Source of the DNA: a bacterium
GTDB lineage: Bacteria > Zhuqueibacterota > QNDG01 > JAFGCO01
Direction of reading: 5' to 3'
NCBI GenBank assembly: GCA_016930535.1
Contig: JAFGGN010000096.1
Span: forward strand, 1-64,000
DNA: 64,000 nucleotides
The notes below the pieces were generated by a model. That model ran no database searches and was not told where the DNA came from. It saw only the letters and a program-made list of their open reading frames with translations. Of the stretch, positions 47,486-55,436 are shown one piece after another (position 1 is the first letter of the stretch; every line of letters starts with the position of its first letter). Both the position numbers and the translations under genes were made by a program.

Positions 47486-48711
47486 TTTTTCTTTTTCTGT
47501 TTTTTTTCGAGTATTTCAAACTCTTTCAGGAGGGATTCAAGCCGGCTCTCATCGCTGGCTGAAGTCCGCAGGTTTTTGTACGATTTTTTCCCGATCCGGA
47601 TCGTTTCAATTTTTTTATTGATGAATCCCTCGATCTGTTCAAGCTGCTGCTTTTCCCCTGGACTGCAGAAAGAAACGGCGATGCCTTTCCGTGTTCCCCG
47701 TCCGGTCCTGCCCACGCGATGAACGTAATTTTCCGGTTTCTCTGGCAGATCATAATTGATTACATAGTCCACGTCCGGGATATCGATGCCGCGTGCACTG
47801 ACATCCGTGGCGATGAGGACCGGATGCCGGCCGGATTTGAAAGCGTTCATACTGTGCGACCGATCGTTCTGATCTTTTTGGCCGTGGATGACCACGGTTT
47901 CGATACCTGCGCGTGCCATGGCGTTCGAAACCCTTTCGGAGCGCACCCTTGTCCGTACAAATACCAGGATTTTACTGGGTTCATGATCCCGGATGAAATT
48001 TTCCAGAAAATACCGTTTGTCGTCCATCTGAACGAACATGACGAAGTGGGAAACGTTTTTCGCCACCGGATCCTCGGGCGAGATCTGAATACGGATGGCG
48101 GACTGTTTGACCTGTGAGAATGCCAGTTTCTTGATTGTTCTGTTGATGGTTGCAGAAAAGAAAAGCGTCTGATGGGGGCGTGAGATTTTCTTTTTCACGG
48201 CCCGGATATCGTCGATGAATCCGAGATCCAGCATCTGATCCGCTTCATCCAGGACAAGGGTCCGGATCTGACCGAGGTCGATATAGCCCTGGCTGATCAG
48301 GTCGAACATGCGGCCCGGTGTTGCGACCAGGATGTCGATACCATGCTGGAGCCTGGCGATTTGCGGATCCTGTTCCACGCCGCCATAGACTGCGTAGGCC
48401 TTGACACGGGTGTGTTTCGACAGGGCATGGAACACGTCGCCGATCTGCATGGCCAGTTCACGCGTGGGAACCAGTACCATGCATTGAATACCGTTGACCC
48501 TTTTGCTCTGTTTGCTCATATGAATGAGATGAATGACGGGAATGGCGAATGCCGCTGTCTTGCCGGTGCCGGTCTGTGCGATGGCAAGCACATCCTCTCC
48601 GTTCAGGATGGAAGGAATGGCCTTGAACTGAATATCCGTGGGCCGCCTGAATCCCTGTAAAGTGAGATTCCGGATTATTTCGGGCGCGATATGGTATTTT
48701 TCAAATTTCAT
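47482..48711 (-). CDS. DEAD-box ATP-dependent RNA helicase (RhlE-like)
   Basis: A 409-aa RNA helicase with all core motifs: Q motif (RRPTDIQFKAIP), motif I AQTGTGKTAAF, PTRELAMQ, TPGR, motif II DEAD, SAT, RGIDIPDVDYVINYD and HRVGRTGRG. The C-terminal tail is short and Lys-rich (KKQKKKK), as in RhlE-type proteins that act in ribosome assembly or RNA turnover, often in the cold. A cold-shock gene lies nearby (49189-49410). The start codon ATG 48711 has no strong Shine-Dalgarno. Confidence 0.93.
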   Translation of the reverse strand: MKFEKYHIAPEIIRNLTLQGFRRPTDIQFKAIPSILNGEDVLAIAQTGTGKTAAFAIPVIHLIHMSKQSKRVNGIQCMVLVPTRELAMQIGDVFHALSKHTRVKAYAVYGGVEQDPQIARLQHGIDILVATPGRMFDLISQGYIDLGQIRTLVLDEADQMLDLGFIDDIRAVKKKISRPHQTLFFSATINRTIKKLAFSQVKQSAIRIQISPEDPVAKNVSHFVMFVQMDDKRYFLENFIRDHEPSKILVFVRTRVRSERVSNAMARAGIETVVIHGQKDQNDRSHSMNAFKSGRHPVLIATDVSARGIDIPDVDYVINYDLPEKPENYVHRVGRTGRGTRKGIAVSFCSPGEKQQLEQIEGFINKKIETIRIGKKSYKNLRTSASDESRLESLLKEFEILEKKQKKKK

Positions 48712-48780
48712 AATCAGGTTTGTTTATGATGGGCCGGAACCAGGGCGGCCGAATCCTGCGAAGAACCCTCCTGCCTGAAA

Positions 48781-49014
48781 TTAAGGTTTTCTGAAGGGTT
48801 CAAAAAGCGATTCGAGCCCGTTGGCCTTGATATCCTGAATTTCACGGAGCATCTGTCCGATCTCACCACGCGGAAATCCTTTTCTGGAAAACCAGATAAT
48901 ATACGGTTCCGGCAGATCCATTAACCGCACTCCCTTGTATTTGCCGAAAGGCATACGGGCCCTGGCGAGTTTCAGAAAGTGTTCCCGGTCGGGAAAAGGC
49001 ACATTGTCCTGCAA
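48781..49014 (-). CDS. DUF3820 family protein
   Basis: A 77-aa protein with the DUF3820 core MPFGKYKGVRLMDLPEPYI followed by WFSRKGFPRGEIGQML. Function is not established. The start is TTG (49014): AGGAG lies six bases upstream, and no in-frame ATG precedes the core except the internal one in RARMPFG. It lies 69 bases before the helicase start and 71 bases after the repeat copy B. Confidence 0.85.
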   Translation of the reverse strand: MQDNVPFPDREHFLKLARARMPFGKYKGVRLMDLPEPYIIWFSRKGFPRGEIGQMLREIQDIKANGLESLFEPFRKP

Positions 49015-49085
49015 CGATCACTCCTGTCCGTGATTGGGTAACAGAACGGCGAAATCAAGGCACGATGTCCAGCATTGTTCCGGGC

Positions 49086-49135
49086 TGAATCTGAACAGCG
49101 GGCGAATTCCCCGCTGCCTGCCGCGGGGAGCTTCA
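49086..49135 (-). repeat. 50-bp intergenic inverted repeat, copy B
   Basis: Reverse complement of 46051-46100 with two mismatches. It lies between the DUF3820 start and the cold-shock gene end, and contains a GC-rich hairpin (CCCCGC-TGCCTGCC-GCGGGG). The same end of the unit (TTCAGATTCA) faces inward in both copies. Confidence 0.88.
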
Positions 49136-49188
49136 CTTGTATAACAGGAAATACAGAATCCTTTGATCCGTTGAATTTTTAATACCGG

Positions 49189-49410
49189 TCACGATTCAGA
49201 TGGTTCGGGTATCACATTCACGGCCTGCGGTCCTTTTTCACCATCGATCACTTCCATGGTGACTTTCTGGCCCTCTTTCAGCTCTTTATAACCGTCCGAC
49301 TGAATGGCTGAAAAATGAACGAACACATCGTTACCGTTTTCCTGTTCAATGAAACCGAAGCCCTTGCGGTTGTTGAACCACTTGACCGTACCGGCGATTC
49401 TTCCAGACAT
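49189..49410 (-). CDS. Cold-shock domain protein (CspA family)
   Basis: A 73-aa nucleic-acid-binding OB-fold protein. The RNP1 motif KGFGFIEQE and RNP2 motif DVFVHFSAI are intact, followed by [20 protein letters not shown]. It binds single-stranded RNA/DNA and melts mRNA structure. ATG 49410 is chosen because AAGGAG lies upstream and [13 protein letters not shown] is the family N-terminus. The 133-base upstream gap could hold a regulatory leader, but nothing specific was recognised. Confidence 0.95.
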   Translation of the reverse strand: MSGRIAGTVKWFNNRKGFGFIEQENGNDVFVHFSAIQSDGYKELKEGQKVTMEVIDGEKGPQAVNVIPEPSES

Positions 49411-49543
49411 GATTGCTCCTTGTTCATCATGATTACAGAACCAACACACCTCATTCACCGGGATATTTATGACAGACCCCGTGCTTTTGTTATCAATCCT
49501 AAAAAAAATATCGTGCACCTCTAATGATACGAACCAAGGCCGG

Positions 49544-50455
49544 CTAGATCCATCCATGCATTTTCATCCATTGAATCAGGGCCGGAGGCCACCCCTTTTC
49601 CGATCCGCTGCGTCCCATGCCGAATCCGTGACCTCCCGATTCGTAGAGATGGAGTTCGCATGGCACCTTGTTTTTTCGCAGACTCTCCATGTAAAGCAGG
49701 CTGTTTTCAGGAGGGACGGCACCGTCATCGAGGGCATGCACCAGGAAGGCTGGCGGCGTTTCGGGCGTGATCCGTTCGTCGGGAGAAAACCGGTGCAGGA
49801 GGGCATCATCCGGCGCATCACCGATGAGGGCGGACCTCGATCCCCGATGTGCGGCCGGATCCCTGAACGTGATCACCGGATAAATCAGGACCGAGAAGTC
49901 CGGCCTTGCAGACAATTGATTATGCGCATACACGTTCTCGTCATACATGGTCGATGCCGATGCGGCCAGATGGCCGCCCGCGGAAAATCCCATAACGCCG
50001 ATTTTTTTCGGATCCAGGTTCCATTCTTCGGCATGCCAGCGTACACGGCGGACAGCTTCCTGAACATCCTGAAGCGGGCCCACGGATCTGTCTTCCATGA
50101 TCCGGTCGTCCGGCAGTCTGTATTTCAGAACGATGCCTGCGACGCCCTCGCTGTTCAGCCACTGCGCGATTTCAAATCCTTCCATATCGAAAGCCAGCCG
50201 GCCGTACCCGCCGCCCGGACAGATCACGACGGCCGCATGCGCGGTTTTTGAAGGCGGAGGCAGATAAACCGATATGGTGGGATCCGTGACTTGCCGGATG
50301 CGCCAGGGCTTGTCCGTGTCCAGCCTTTCAGTGTAATCCGGATCGTCGACAGCCCCGGGCACGCCGTCGGGCCATAGCTGGAATATGTAGTCCTGCGCCT
50401 GGAGCCCCACCAGACCATATAAGAAAACGAGCATGAGTAGGCCTGCTTTTTTCAT
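49544..50455 (-). CDS. Secreted alpha/beta-hydrolase esterase
   Basis: A 303-aa exported esterase of the BD-FAE/acetyl-xylan-esterase-like group. The signal peptide ([21 protein letters not shown]) fixes the start, with AGGAG upstream of ATG 50455. The oxyanion region is [12 protein letters not shown]; the nucleophile elbow is GFSAGG (Ser), the acid is in [10 protein letters not shown] and the His is in GGHGFGMG. It could deacetylate plant polysaccharides in the periplasm or outside the cell; the GH51-like enzyme in the window fits the same lifestyle (inference). Confidence 0.88.
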   Translation of the reverse strand: MKKAGLLMLVFLYGLVGLQAQDYIFQLWPDGVPGAVDDPDYTERLDTDKPWRIRQVTDPTISVYLPPPSKTAHAAVVICPGGGYGRLAFDMEGFEIAQWLNSEGVAGIVLKYRLPDDRIMEDRSVGPLQDVQEAVRRVRWHAEEWNLDPKKIGVMGFSAGGHLAASASTMYDENVYAHNQLSARPDFSVLIYPVITFRDPAAHRGSRSALIGDAPDDALLHRFSPDERITPETPPAFLVHALDDGAVPPENSLLYMESLRKNKVPCELHLYESGGHGFGMGRSGSEKGWPPALIQWMKMHGWI

Positions 50456-50574
50456 AACGTTCTCCTGTCTGTTATATATCTGCTGCTGCGGATTATATAT
50501 TTTATGGACCTGTACGCGGATCATCCCCTAAAAACCGGTCCATCCGGTGTTTTACTGCTATTTATTAAGGCAAT

Positions 50575-51138
50575 TTACTGATATTTTTCCGCAAAGGCAA
50601 TGGCCTCCTGCGTGTCTTCGGGAAACGCGAACCAGAACCGGGTCCGGTTGCCGGTGCTGGCAAGAAGATGTTCATAATACTCTGTCACGCTGTGAAAACG
50701 GGTCTGTTTGTCAAGGCTGATATAGGGAATCAACACGGTCTCGCCTGCCAGGCTTTCGGGTTCATCCATGGTCCTGTGATCGATGGGCAGGGGAGTGATG
50801 GACAGGGCTTCCTCCACATTTTGCGCTGCAGGTTCGATAAATATATTGGCGCCTGTCGAGTCGAACCGCACACGGCCTCCCCAGTATTTTGCCGTGCTGA
50901 CGGTTCCGAAATCGGCGAAAAATGCGGGCATGCTGGTCCCCGGGAGCCGGGACTGCGTTTCCAGATTGCGGGGGGCGAGCGCCAGAATCCGTGCGTCGTC
51001 GAACACCTGGCGGTATGCATGAGCGGTTGTGTTGACCGAGACGAGATAGCGGCCTTCGCCGCGCCAGAATGCACGGATCCGGTTCATGTCTGCCTGGTAT
51101 CTGCTGCGGCCGATCCATTCCAGCAACCGATCCGTCAT
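50575..51138 (-). CDS. Shortened UroD-like protein
   Basis: A 187-aa product. The first ~115 residues resemble the N-terminal part of uroporphyrinogen-decarboxylase-family (MtaA/CmuA-like) proteins (MNRIRAFWRGEGRYLVSVN, RNLETQSRLPGTSMPAFFADFGTVS, YWGGRVRF), and the last ~45 residues (RTRFWFAFPEDTQEAIAFAEKYQ) look like the end of such a protein. The central TIM-barrel region is missing; full members have about 330-400 aa. It may be an internal deletion or a pseudogene, or a small paralogue. ATG 51138 is preferred over GTG 51156. It is divergent from the HD gene. Confidence 0.6.
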   Translation of the reverse strand: MTDRLLEWIGRSRYQADMNRIRAFWRGEGRYLVSVNTTAHAYRQVFDDARILALAPRNLETQSRLPGTSMPAFFADFGTVSTAKYWGGRVRFDSTGANIFIEPAAQNVEEALSITPLPIDHRTMDEPESLAGETVLIPYISLDKQTRFHSVTEYYEHLLASTGNRTRFWFAFPEDTQEAIAFAEKYQ

Positions 51139-51287
51139 GTCCGCCCCGATTTTCACCCGTTGTCCGGCATATTACAAAAATCGGCGGGCAATTTCAAGTT
51201 TCATTTGCTTTTCATGGCAAATTTGTGTAATGTTTTTAATCCGGATCCGGATTTTAACATCGTTTCTCGCCAAAGGTTACAGCATAT

Positions 51288-52523
51288 ATGGTTTTCAAAA
51301 CGCCACCCTGTATTCAGCAGTTTCGGAATGGATTTCTGAACCATGTGGATGCCATGTTCGGCGTGTTGGAGGAGCTGGAACAAGACTCACGCGGCACCCG
51401 GACCGGCCTTCTGTCGGACGATCATTGGAGCGCATTGAGGACCATGCTCCATACACTGGAACCGGATTTTTATGCTCTGCTGGTGTCCGGCATCATGTTT
51501 CATGATATCGGTAAAATGATCCAGAAGCACGATCATGCGGCGCTGGGCATTCGGATGCTGCAGGGGCCGGGAGTCGGCGATTCGATCCTGAATTCCGGAC
51601 TGATCCGTGAATTGATGCCGGGGCGGACGCCAAAACCGCATTTTTGGGAATGGCTGCAGCTCCTGGTGATGCGGCACGAGGTCTGCGGCAATTTTTTTAC
51701 AGGTGAGCAGTCCTGGCTGGCCTGGGAAAATGTGATCCGTCCGCTTTTGGAAATGCCCGGCATTTCATTTTCGGAAATCAGGCAGTTCGTTCATGTCCTG
51801 GTGCTGCTCACCGTTACGGATGTGGGAAGCATCGGTGAACACACACTGCTTTTCAATACCAGGATACGCAGATATCTCACCGGTGTGGACCGGATACTCA
51901 AACGAATTCATCACCGGATGCCGCTGTCCGGCAATTCCGGCGAGGCGTTCCGGTGCTTTCTTCTGGAACAGGACCAGGGCGATTATCAGGACGGTGAATC
52001 CGAACTGGTGCGGAGGATCCTGTGCCTCACCCATGGATTTGCACAGCATATCGATGCCGAATATCCAAATTACCGGAAAGCGGTGGAGGCGGCTCTCGCT
52101 GAGGTGATGGCCGGTTCAGGAGACGATGAGTCCCGGTTTTCATATGCGCTCGCCCGGATCAGGAAACTGGCTTATGCCCTGCGCTGGTTCGAGTCCCTTT
52201 CGGGAAAATTGCGTTCCGATGGCATGGGGAAACCGGAGGAGGATCTGGAGGATGCGGTCCGTCTTTTATGGATTTTGTGCCGCCCGGCCGAGGGCAATGA
52301 CCGGATTTTCGAAATTCAGTTTCCCCCCGAGGTGAACCAGGATCATTGCAGGCGTTTAAAGGAAATGCTGCGAAATGCGCCGCTGTCGGATATTACCGGA
52401 CCTGATCCCGGAGAATTCGGATCCGGTCATGAATGGGTACCCTGGCCGGATTTCCGTCTGCAGTGCCGGGAGACCGACGGGGAACCGGCCGTTGTTCTCA
52501 TCATGCTTTTCAAACCGCACTGA
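51288..52523 (+). CDS. HD-domain phosphohydrolase-like protein
   Basis: A 411-aa soluble protein. HD-superfamily metal residues are present in order: H19 (NHVDAM), H72-D73 (FHDIGKM), H81/H83 (QKHDHA), H130 (MRHEVCG) and D178 (VTDVGSIG). The conserved pattern supports an active nucleotide or phosphate-ester hydrolase, but the substrate is unknown. The C-terminal half (about 230-411) has no recognised domain. AAGG precedes ATG 51288. The next gene starts 16 bases after the stop. Confidence 0.8.
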   Translation: MVFKTPPCIQQFRNGFLNHVDAMFGVLEELEQDSRGTRTGLLSDDHWSALRTMLHTLEPDFYALLVSGIMFHDIGKMIQKHDHAALGIRMLQGPGVGDSILNSGLIRELMPGRTPKPHFWEWLQLLVMRHEVCGNFFTGEQSWLAWENVIRPLLEMPGISFSEIRQFVHVLVLLTVTDVGSIGEHTLLFNTRIRRYLTGVDRILKRIHHRMPLSGNSGEAFRCFLLEQDQGDYQDGESELVRRILCLTHGFAQHIDAEYPNYRKAVEAALAEVMAGSGDDESRFSYALARIRKLAYALRWFESLSGKLRSDGMGKPEEDLEDAVRLLWILCRPAEGNDRIFEIQFPPEVNQDHCRRLKEMLRNAPLSDITGPDPGEFGSGHEWVPWPDFRLQCRETDGEPAVVLIMLFKPH

Positions 52524-52539
52524 CAAAACGAGGCACAAG

Positions 52540-53316
52540 ATGAAACGTTCATTTCTTTGGATCGCCGTTTTAACGGCCGCCCTGTCTTCTGCAGGTTCGA
52601 TCGCCGGCGATACGGACATTTCAAGCCCCCTGTTCCCTGATGGGATCACGCTGGGATACGGGGCGGGATTGGCTGCGGTCAAGGATGAATATATTTCAAA
52701 GGAAAAGTATTCCGGAGGGCTCCCGGTTTTTCAGGCGCAGTTCGCCAGACAGCATGATCCTTACATTTATTTTACGGGTCTGTCTTTCCGGTCCGCGGCC
52801 GATTTAAAAAATCACCATGTAAGCACCAAGATCATTGAATTTACCCTGAATCAGGGATTTCTGTATCCCCTGCGCGATTATCGCCTGTTTTCCAGACAGG
52901 TTCATGTCTACATGGGGCCGATGACGGAATTGTTCGCATTTGTCAACGATCAGGAAGTCGCGGTCAGGGGATTCGATTATTCACTGTCCGTGGCGGCGTT
53001 GATTTCACTCGGACTGAACACCGTTTTTGTCTGCCCCCTGTCAAAGCGGTTTCATGCGGAAGGCGGCCTGGAATTCGGGATTCTCTCGCTGGGACTGCGC
53101 ATGGTCGATCTGGAGGAAACCGATGTGTCACCGGTCAAACTGCTGACGCTTTTTTCCGGAACGAACGGAACGGTCAGCCTGGGAGTGCGGTATTTTATAT
53201 CGGGCCGGTTGTCCGCCAAAGCAGACTACATGTTCGGATTGACACGGATCAGTGCCTGGGACCCGCTGCTCATCGCGCATGATACGATTCAATGTGCTGC
53301 AACCTTTCATTTTTGA
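52540..53316 (+). CDS. Exported beta-barrel-like protein of unknown function
   Basis: A 258-aa protein with a signal peptide (MKRSFLWIAVLTAALSSAGSIAGD). The body alternates short hydrophobic strands (HDPYIYFTGLSFRS, HVYMGPMTELFAF, VSLGVRYFISGRL) and ends CAATFHF with a terminal Phe, typical of outer-membrane barrels. No family recognised. ATG 52540 is chosen because CGAGG lies upstream; the frame is open to 52375. It sits between the HD gene and the S41 protease gene. Confidence 0.75.
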   Translation: MKRSFLWIAVLTAALSSAGSIAGDTDISSPLFPDGITLGYGAGLAAVKDEYISKEKYSGGLPVFQAQFARQHDPYIYFTGLSFRSAADLKNHHVSTKIIEFTLNQGFLYPLRDYRLFSRQVHVYMGPMTELFAFVNDQEVAVRGFDYSLSVAALISLGLNTVFVCPLSKRFHAEGGLEFGILSLGLRMVDLEETDVSPVKLLTLFSGTNGTVSLGVRYFISGRLSAKADYMFGLTRISAWDPLLIAHDTIQCAATFHF

Positions 53317-53330
53317 AACGGGAAATGGTC

Positions 53331-54353
53331 ATGAATAAAATGATCCCATTTCTGATGCTGCTCTTTGTGCTGCCATCCTGCAGGGATGTCATTGTCACGC
53401 CTGCGGAAAGCGACAGAAATTGTGCGGATTTTGAAGCGGCATGGAACAGGATCGACGCTGTGTATCCCTATCTGGAGTTCAAGAAAATCCGCTGGGATTC
53501 GCTGTATCCGGTGTACCGCTCGAGGGCCGAAAAGGCCCGGGGAGACGCGTTCTATACGGTTCTGCGCGACATGCTGGCCGAGCTGAAAGACGGGCATGTG
53601 TATTTCAGGACCGAGGGAGGCGGCATGATGTATCCTTACTGTCCTCCCCGGCACACAAGGGACAGGCATGCCTACAGTCCGTTCGTGGTCAGAACTTATT
53701 TCGACAGGCCGCTTCGTCTCACGAAAAGCGGTGTGGTCGAATATGAAATCATGCCCGGAAACATCGGATATGCGGTCATCGCGGATTTTCACGAGGACCA
53801 TCTCGAGAGGGAGTTCCCTGCCGTTCTGGATTATCTGAGGAACACGAAGGGCCTGATTCTGGATATCAGGCAGAAAGTCGGGGGCGATTACCGGAACGTG
53901 GAGGCCGTGGTCACGCGGTTTCTCAGCGAACCGCTGACAAGGAACGATGCGTACACATACGGTGAAAAATGGAGCCTGCCGCCTTTCGAACCACAGGGAC
54001 CGTTCGTCTATACAAATCCGGTGGCCGTTCTGATCAACGGTTCGACGTTCAGTGCAGGCGAACTCACGGCCGAAATACTGAAGCAGCTGCCCCAGGTCAC
54101 GGCCGTGGGAGACACCACAGGGGGCGGATCCGCAGGGGGAGGGGATGAAAGCCTGTTTTGGCTGCCGAGCGGGAAATCCATCAACATTGGATTCATCGAT
54201 CTGAGACGGTATGACGGGCAGCCCTGGGAAAGGTCCGGCATTGCCCCCGATATACGGATCGAACAGACCGAAGCGGACATCCGGGCCGGAAAGGACAGGC
54301 AGCTGGAATTTGCGGCCTGCATGCTGAGGACAGGAACGAATGATGAAAAATGA
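53331..54353 (+). CDS. S41-family C-terminal-processing-type peptidase, lipoprotein
   Basis: A 340-aa predicted lipoprotein (MNKMIPFLMLLFVLPSC, lipobox C17) with a tail-specific-protease-type catalytic domain. The helical N-terminal cap (FEAAWNRIDAVYPYLEFKKIRWD) resembles S41 peptidases; the catalytic Ser is in NGSTFSAGELTAEIL, followed by GDTTGGGSAGG. No PDZ domain is evident. In a family setting it would cut periplasmic proteins. ATG 53331 follows GGGAAA; ATG 53325 is possible. Its stop overlaps the start of the radical SAM gene. Confidence 0.88.
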   Translation: MNKMIPFLMLLFVLPSCRDVIVTPAESDRNCADFEAAWNRIDAVYPYLEFKKIRWDSLYPVYRSRAEKARGDAFYTVLRDMLAELKDGHVYFRTEGGGMMYPYCPPRHTRDRHAYSPFVVRTYFDRPLRLTKSGVVEYEIMPGNIGYAVIADFHEDHLEREFPAVLDYLRNTKGLILDIRQKVGGDYRNVEAVVTRFLSEPLTRNDAYTYGEKWSLPPFEPQGPFVYTNPVAVLINGSTFSAGELTAEILKQLPQVTAVGDTTGGGSAGGGDESLFWLPSGKSINIGFIDLRRYDGQPWERSGIAPDIRIEQTEADIRAGKDRQLEFAACMLRTGTNDEK

Positions 54354-55419
54354 CGTCATGAACAATCAGCGGTCCCATCCGCTGCATTTTCCCGAATACG
54401 TGTCCTTTACGGTCACCCATGCGTGCAATCTCAGCTGCCGCATGTGCGGCCAGTGGAGCGCCGGGGGATATATACGCAAAAGGCAAAAGAAATTGACGTG
54501 TATGCAGTTGTCCGACTGGAAGCGGCTCGTGGACGAGGCCGCCAATCATAAAATCCGGTTCATCCTGATCCGGGGCGGGGAGCCGTTTCTATATAAAGGC
54601 ATCATGGATCTGGTGGCACACATTCACGGGAAGGGCATCTTTGTATCCATCGATACCAACGGCACATGTCTTGAAAATTTTGCCGAAGAGCTTGTCCGTT
54701 TCAGCAACATGCATATCACTTTCTCGGTGGACGGTCCCCAATCCGTTCATGATGAGGTCCGGGGCATGAAAGGCAGTTTCAGCAAAATAAAAGAGAACAT
54801 CGCGCTTCTTGCCCGTCTCGAAAAGGGGAAAAAGAAGAAAATCAGCAAGAGCATCTGCTTTACGATCAGTCCGTATTCGTACAGGGGTCTGGGGAAAATG
54901 CCGGACGTGGCGAGGCGCATGCGCATCGGATCCATCAATATTGTCCCGTATTTTTATATCCCCTCGCAAACCGGCAGAACGTACGAAAAAGAGCTCAGGG
55001 AAAACTTCAACACCCGTGCCTATTCATGGAAAGGATTCCGGCATGAATCATCCGGAATCGATTTCGAGGTCTTTCTTGAGGAGTACCGGAAATACAGGGC
55101 CGGGCTCGGAAACGTCGTCAATTTTCCCTACATGGATTTTACAGAAGAGGATTACAGGATCTGGTTCAGGGATGCCACGACGCCTGTGGGCGACCAGGCC
55201 TGCATGAATATCGAGGAACTGATCGACGTTCAGCCGGACGGCGATGCCAATTTCTGTGTGGATTTTCCGGATTACAGCATCGGGAACGTGCTGGAGGCCT
55301 CCATCGGTGAGATCTGGATCGGTCCCAAGGCGCGCCTGTTCCGGGACTACCGGCGCCGGAAGCCCCTGGCCGTGTGCGCCCGCTGCGGAGCGAAATACAT
55401 ATCCCTGATCAAGGAATAA
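54340..55419 (+). CDS. Radical SAM protein with SPASM-like C-terminus
   Basis: A 359-aa enzyme using S-adenosylmethionine radical chemistry. The 4Fe-4S motif is C29-x3-C33-x2-C36 (HACNLSCRMCGQWS); RGGEPFLY is the SAM-binding GGE motif. The C-terminus has four further Cys (C288, C306, C346, C349) for an auxiliary cluster, with VQPDGDANFCVDFPDYSIGN as in SPASM proteins. These often modify peptides or proteins, or mature enzymes. No short precursor-like peptide gene is seen beside it. The start overlaps the S41 gene by 14 bases; ATG 54358 is an alternative. Confidence 0.9.
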   Translation: MMKNDVMNNQRSHPLHFPEYVSFTVTHACNLSCRMCGQWSAGGYIRKRQKKLTCMQLSDWKRLVDEAANHKIRFILIRGGEPFLYKGIMDLVAHIHGKGIFVSIDTNGTCLENFAEELVRFSNMHITFSVDGPQSVHDEVRGMKGSFSKIKENIALLARLEKGKKKKISKSICFTISPYSYRGLGKMPDVARRMRIGSINIVPYFYIPSQTGRTYEKELRENFNTRAYSWKGFRHESSGIDFEVFLEEYRKYRAGLGNVVNFPYMDFTEEDYRIWFRDATTPVGDQACMNIEELIDVQPDGDANFCVDFPDYSIGNVLEASIGEIWIGPKARLFRDYRRRKPLAVCARCGAKYISLIKE

Positions 55420-55436
55420 CGGTTTTCACCTGACGC

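Noticed and set aside
46051..49135. The 50-bp inverted repeats as ends of a transposon
   Set aside because: No transposase lies between them, the outer flanks show no target-site duplication, and the enclosed genes are ordinary cellular types. Kept as an intergenic repeat pair instead.
53307..54365. Long antisense open frame (352 codons, -) opposite the S41 protease
   Set aside because: The opposite strand carries a complete S41 catalytic domain with lipobox; the antisense product has no domain features.
54340..55436. RiPP-type precursor peptide beside the radical SAM gene
   Set aside because: No short open frame with a leader-like or Cys/Gly-rich sequence and ribosome-binding site was found between the genes; the flanking gaps are 17 bases or overlapping.
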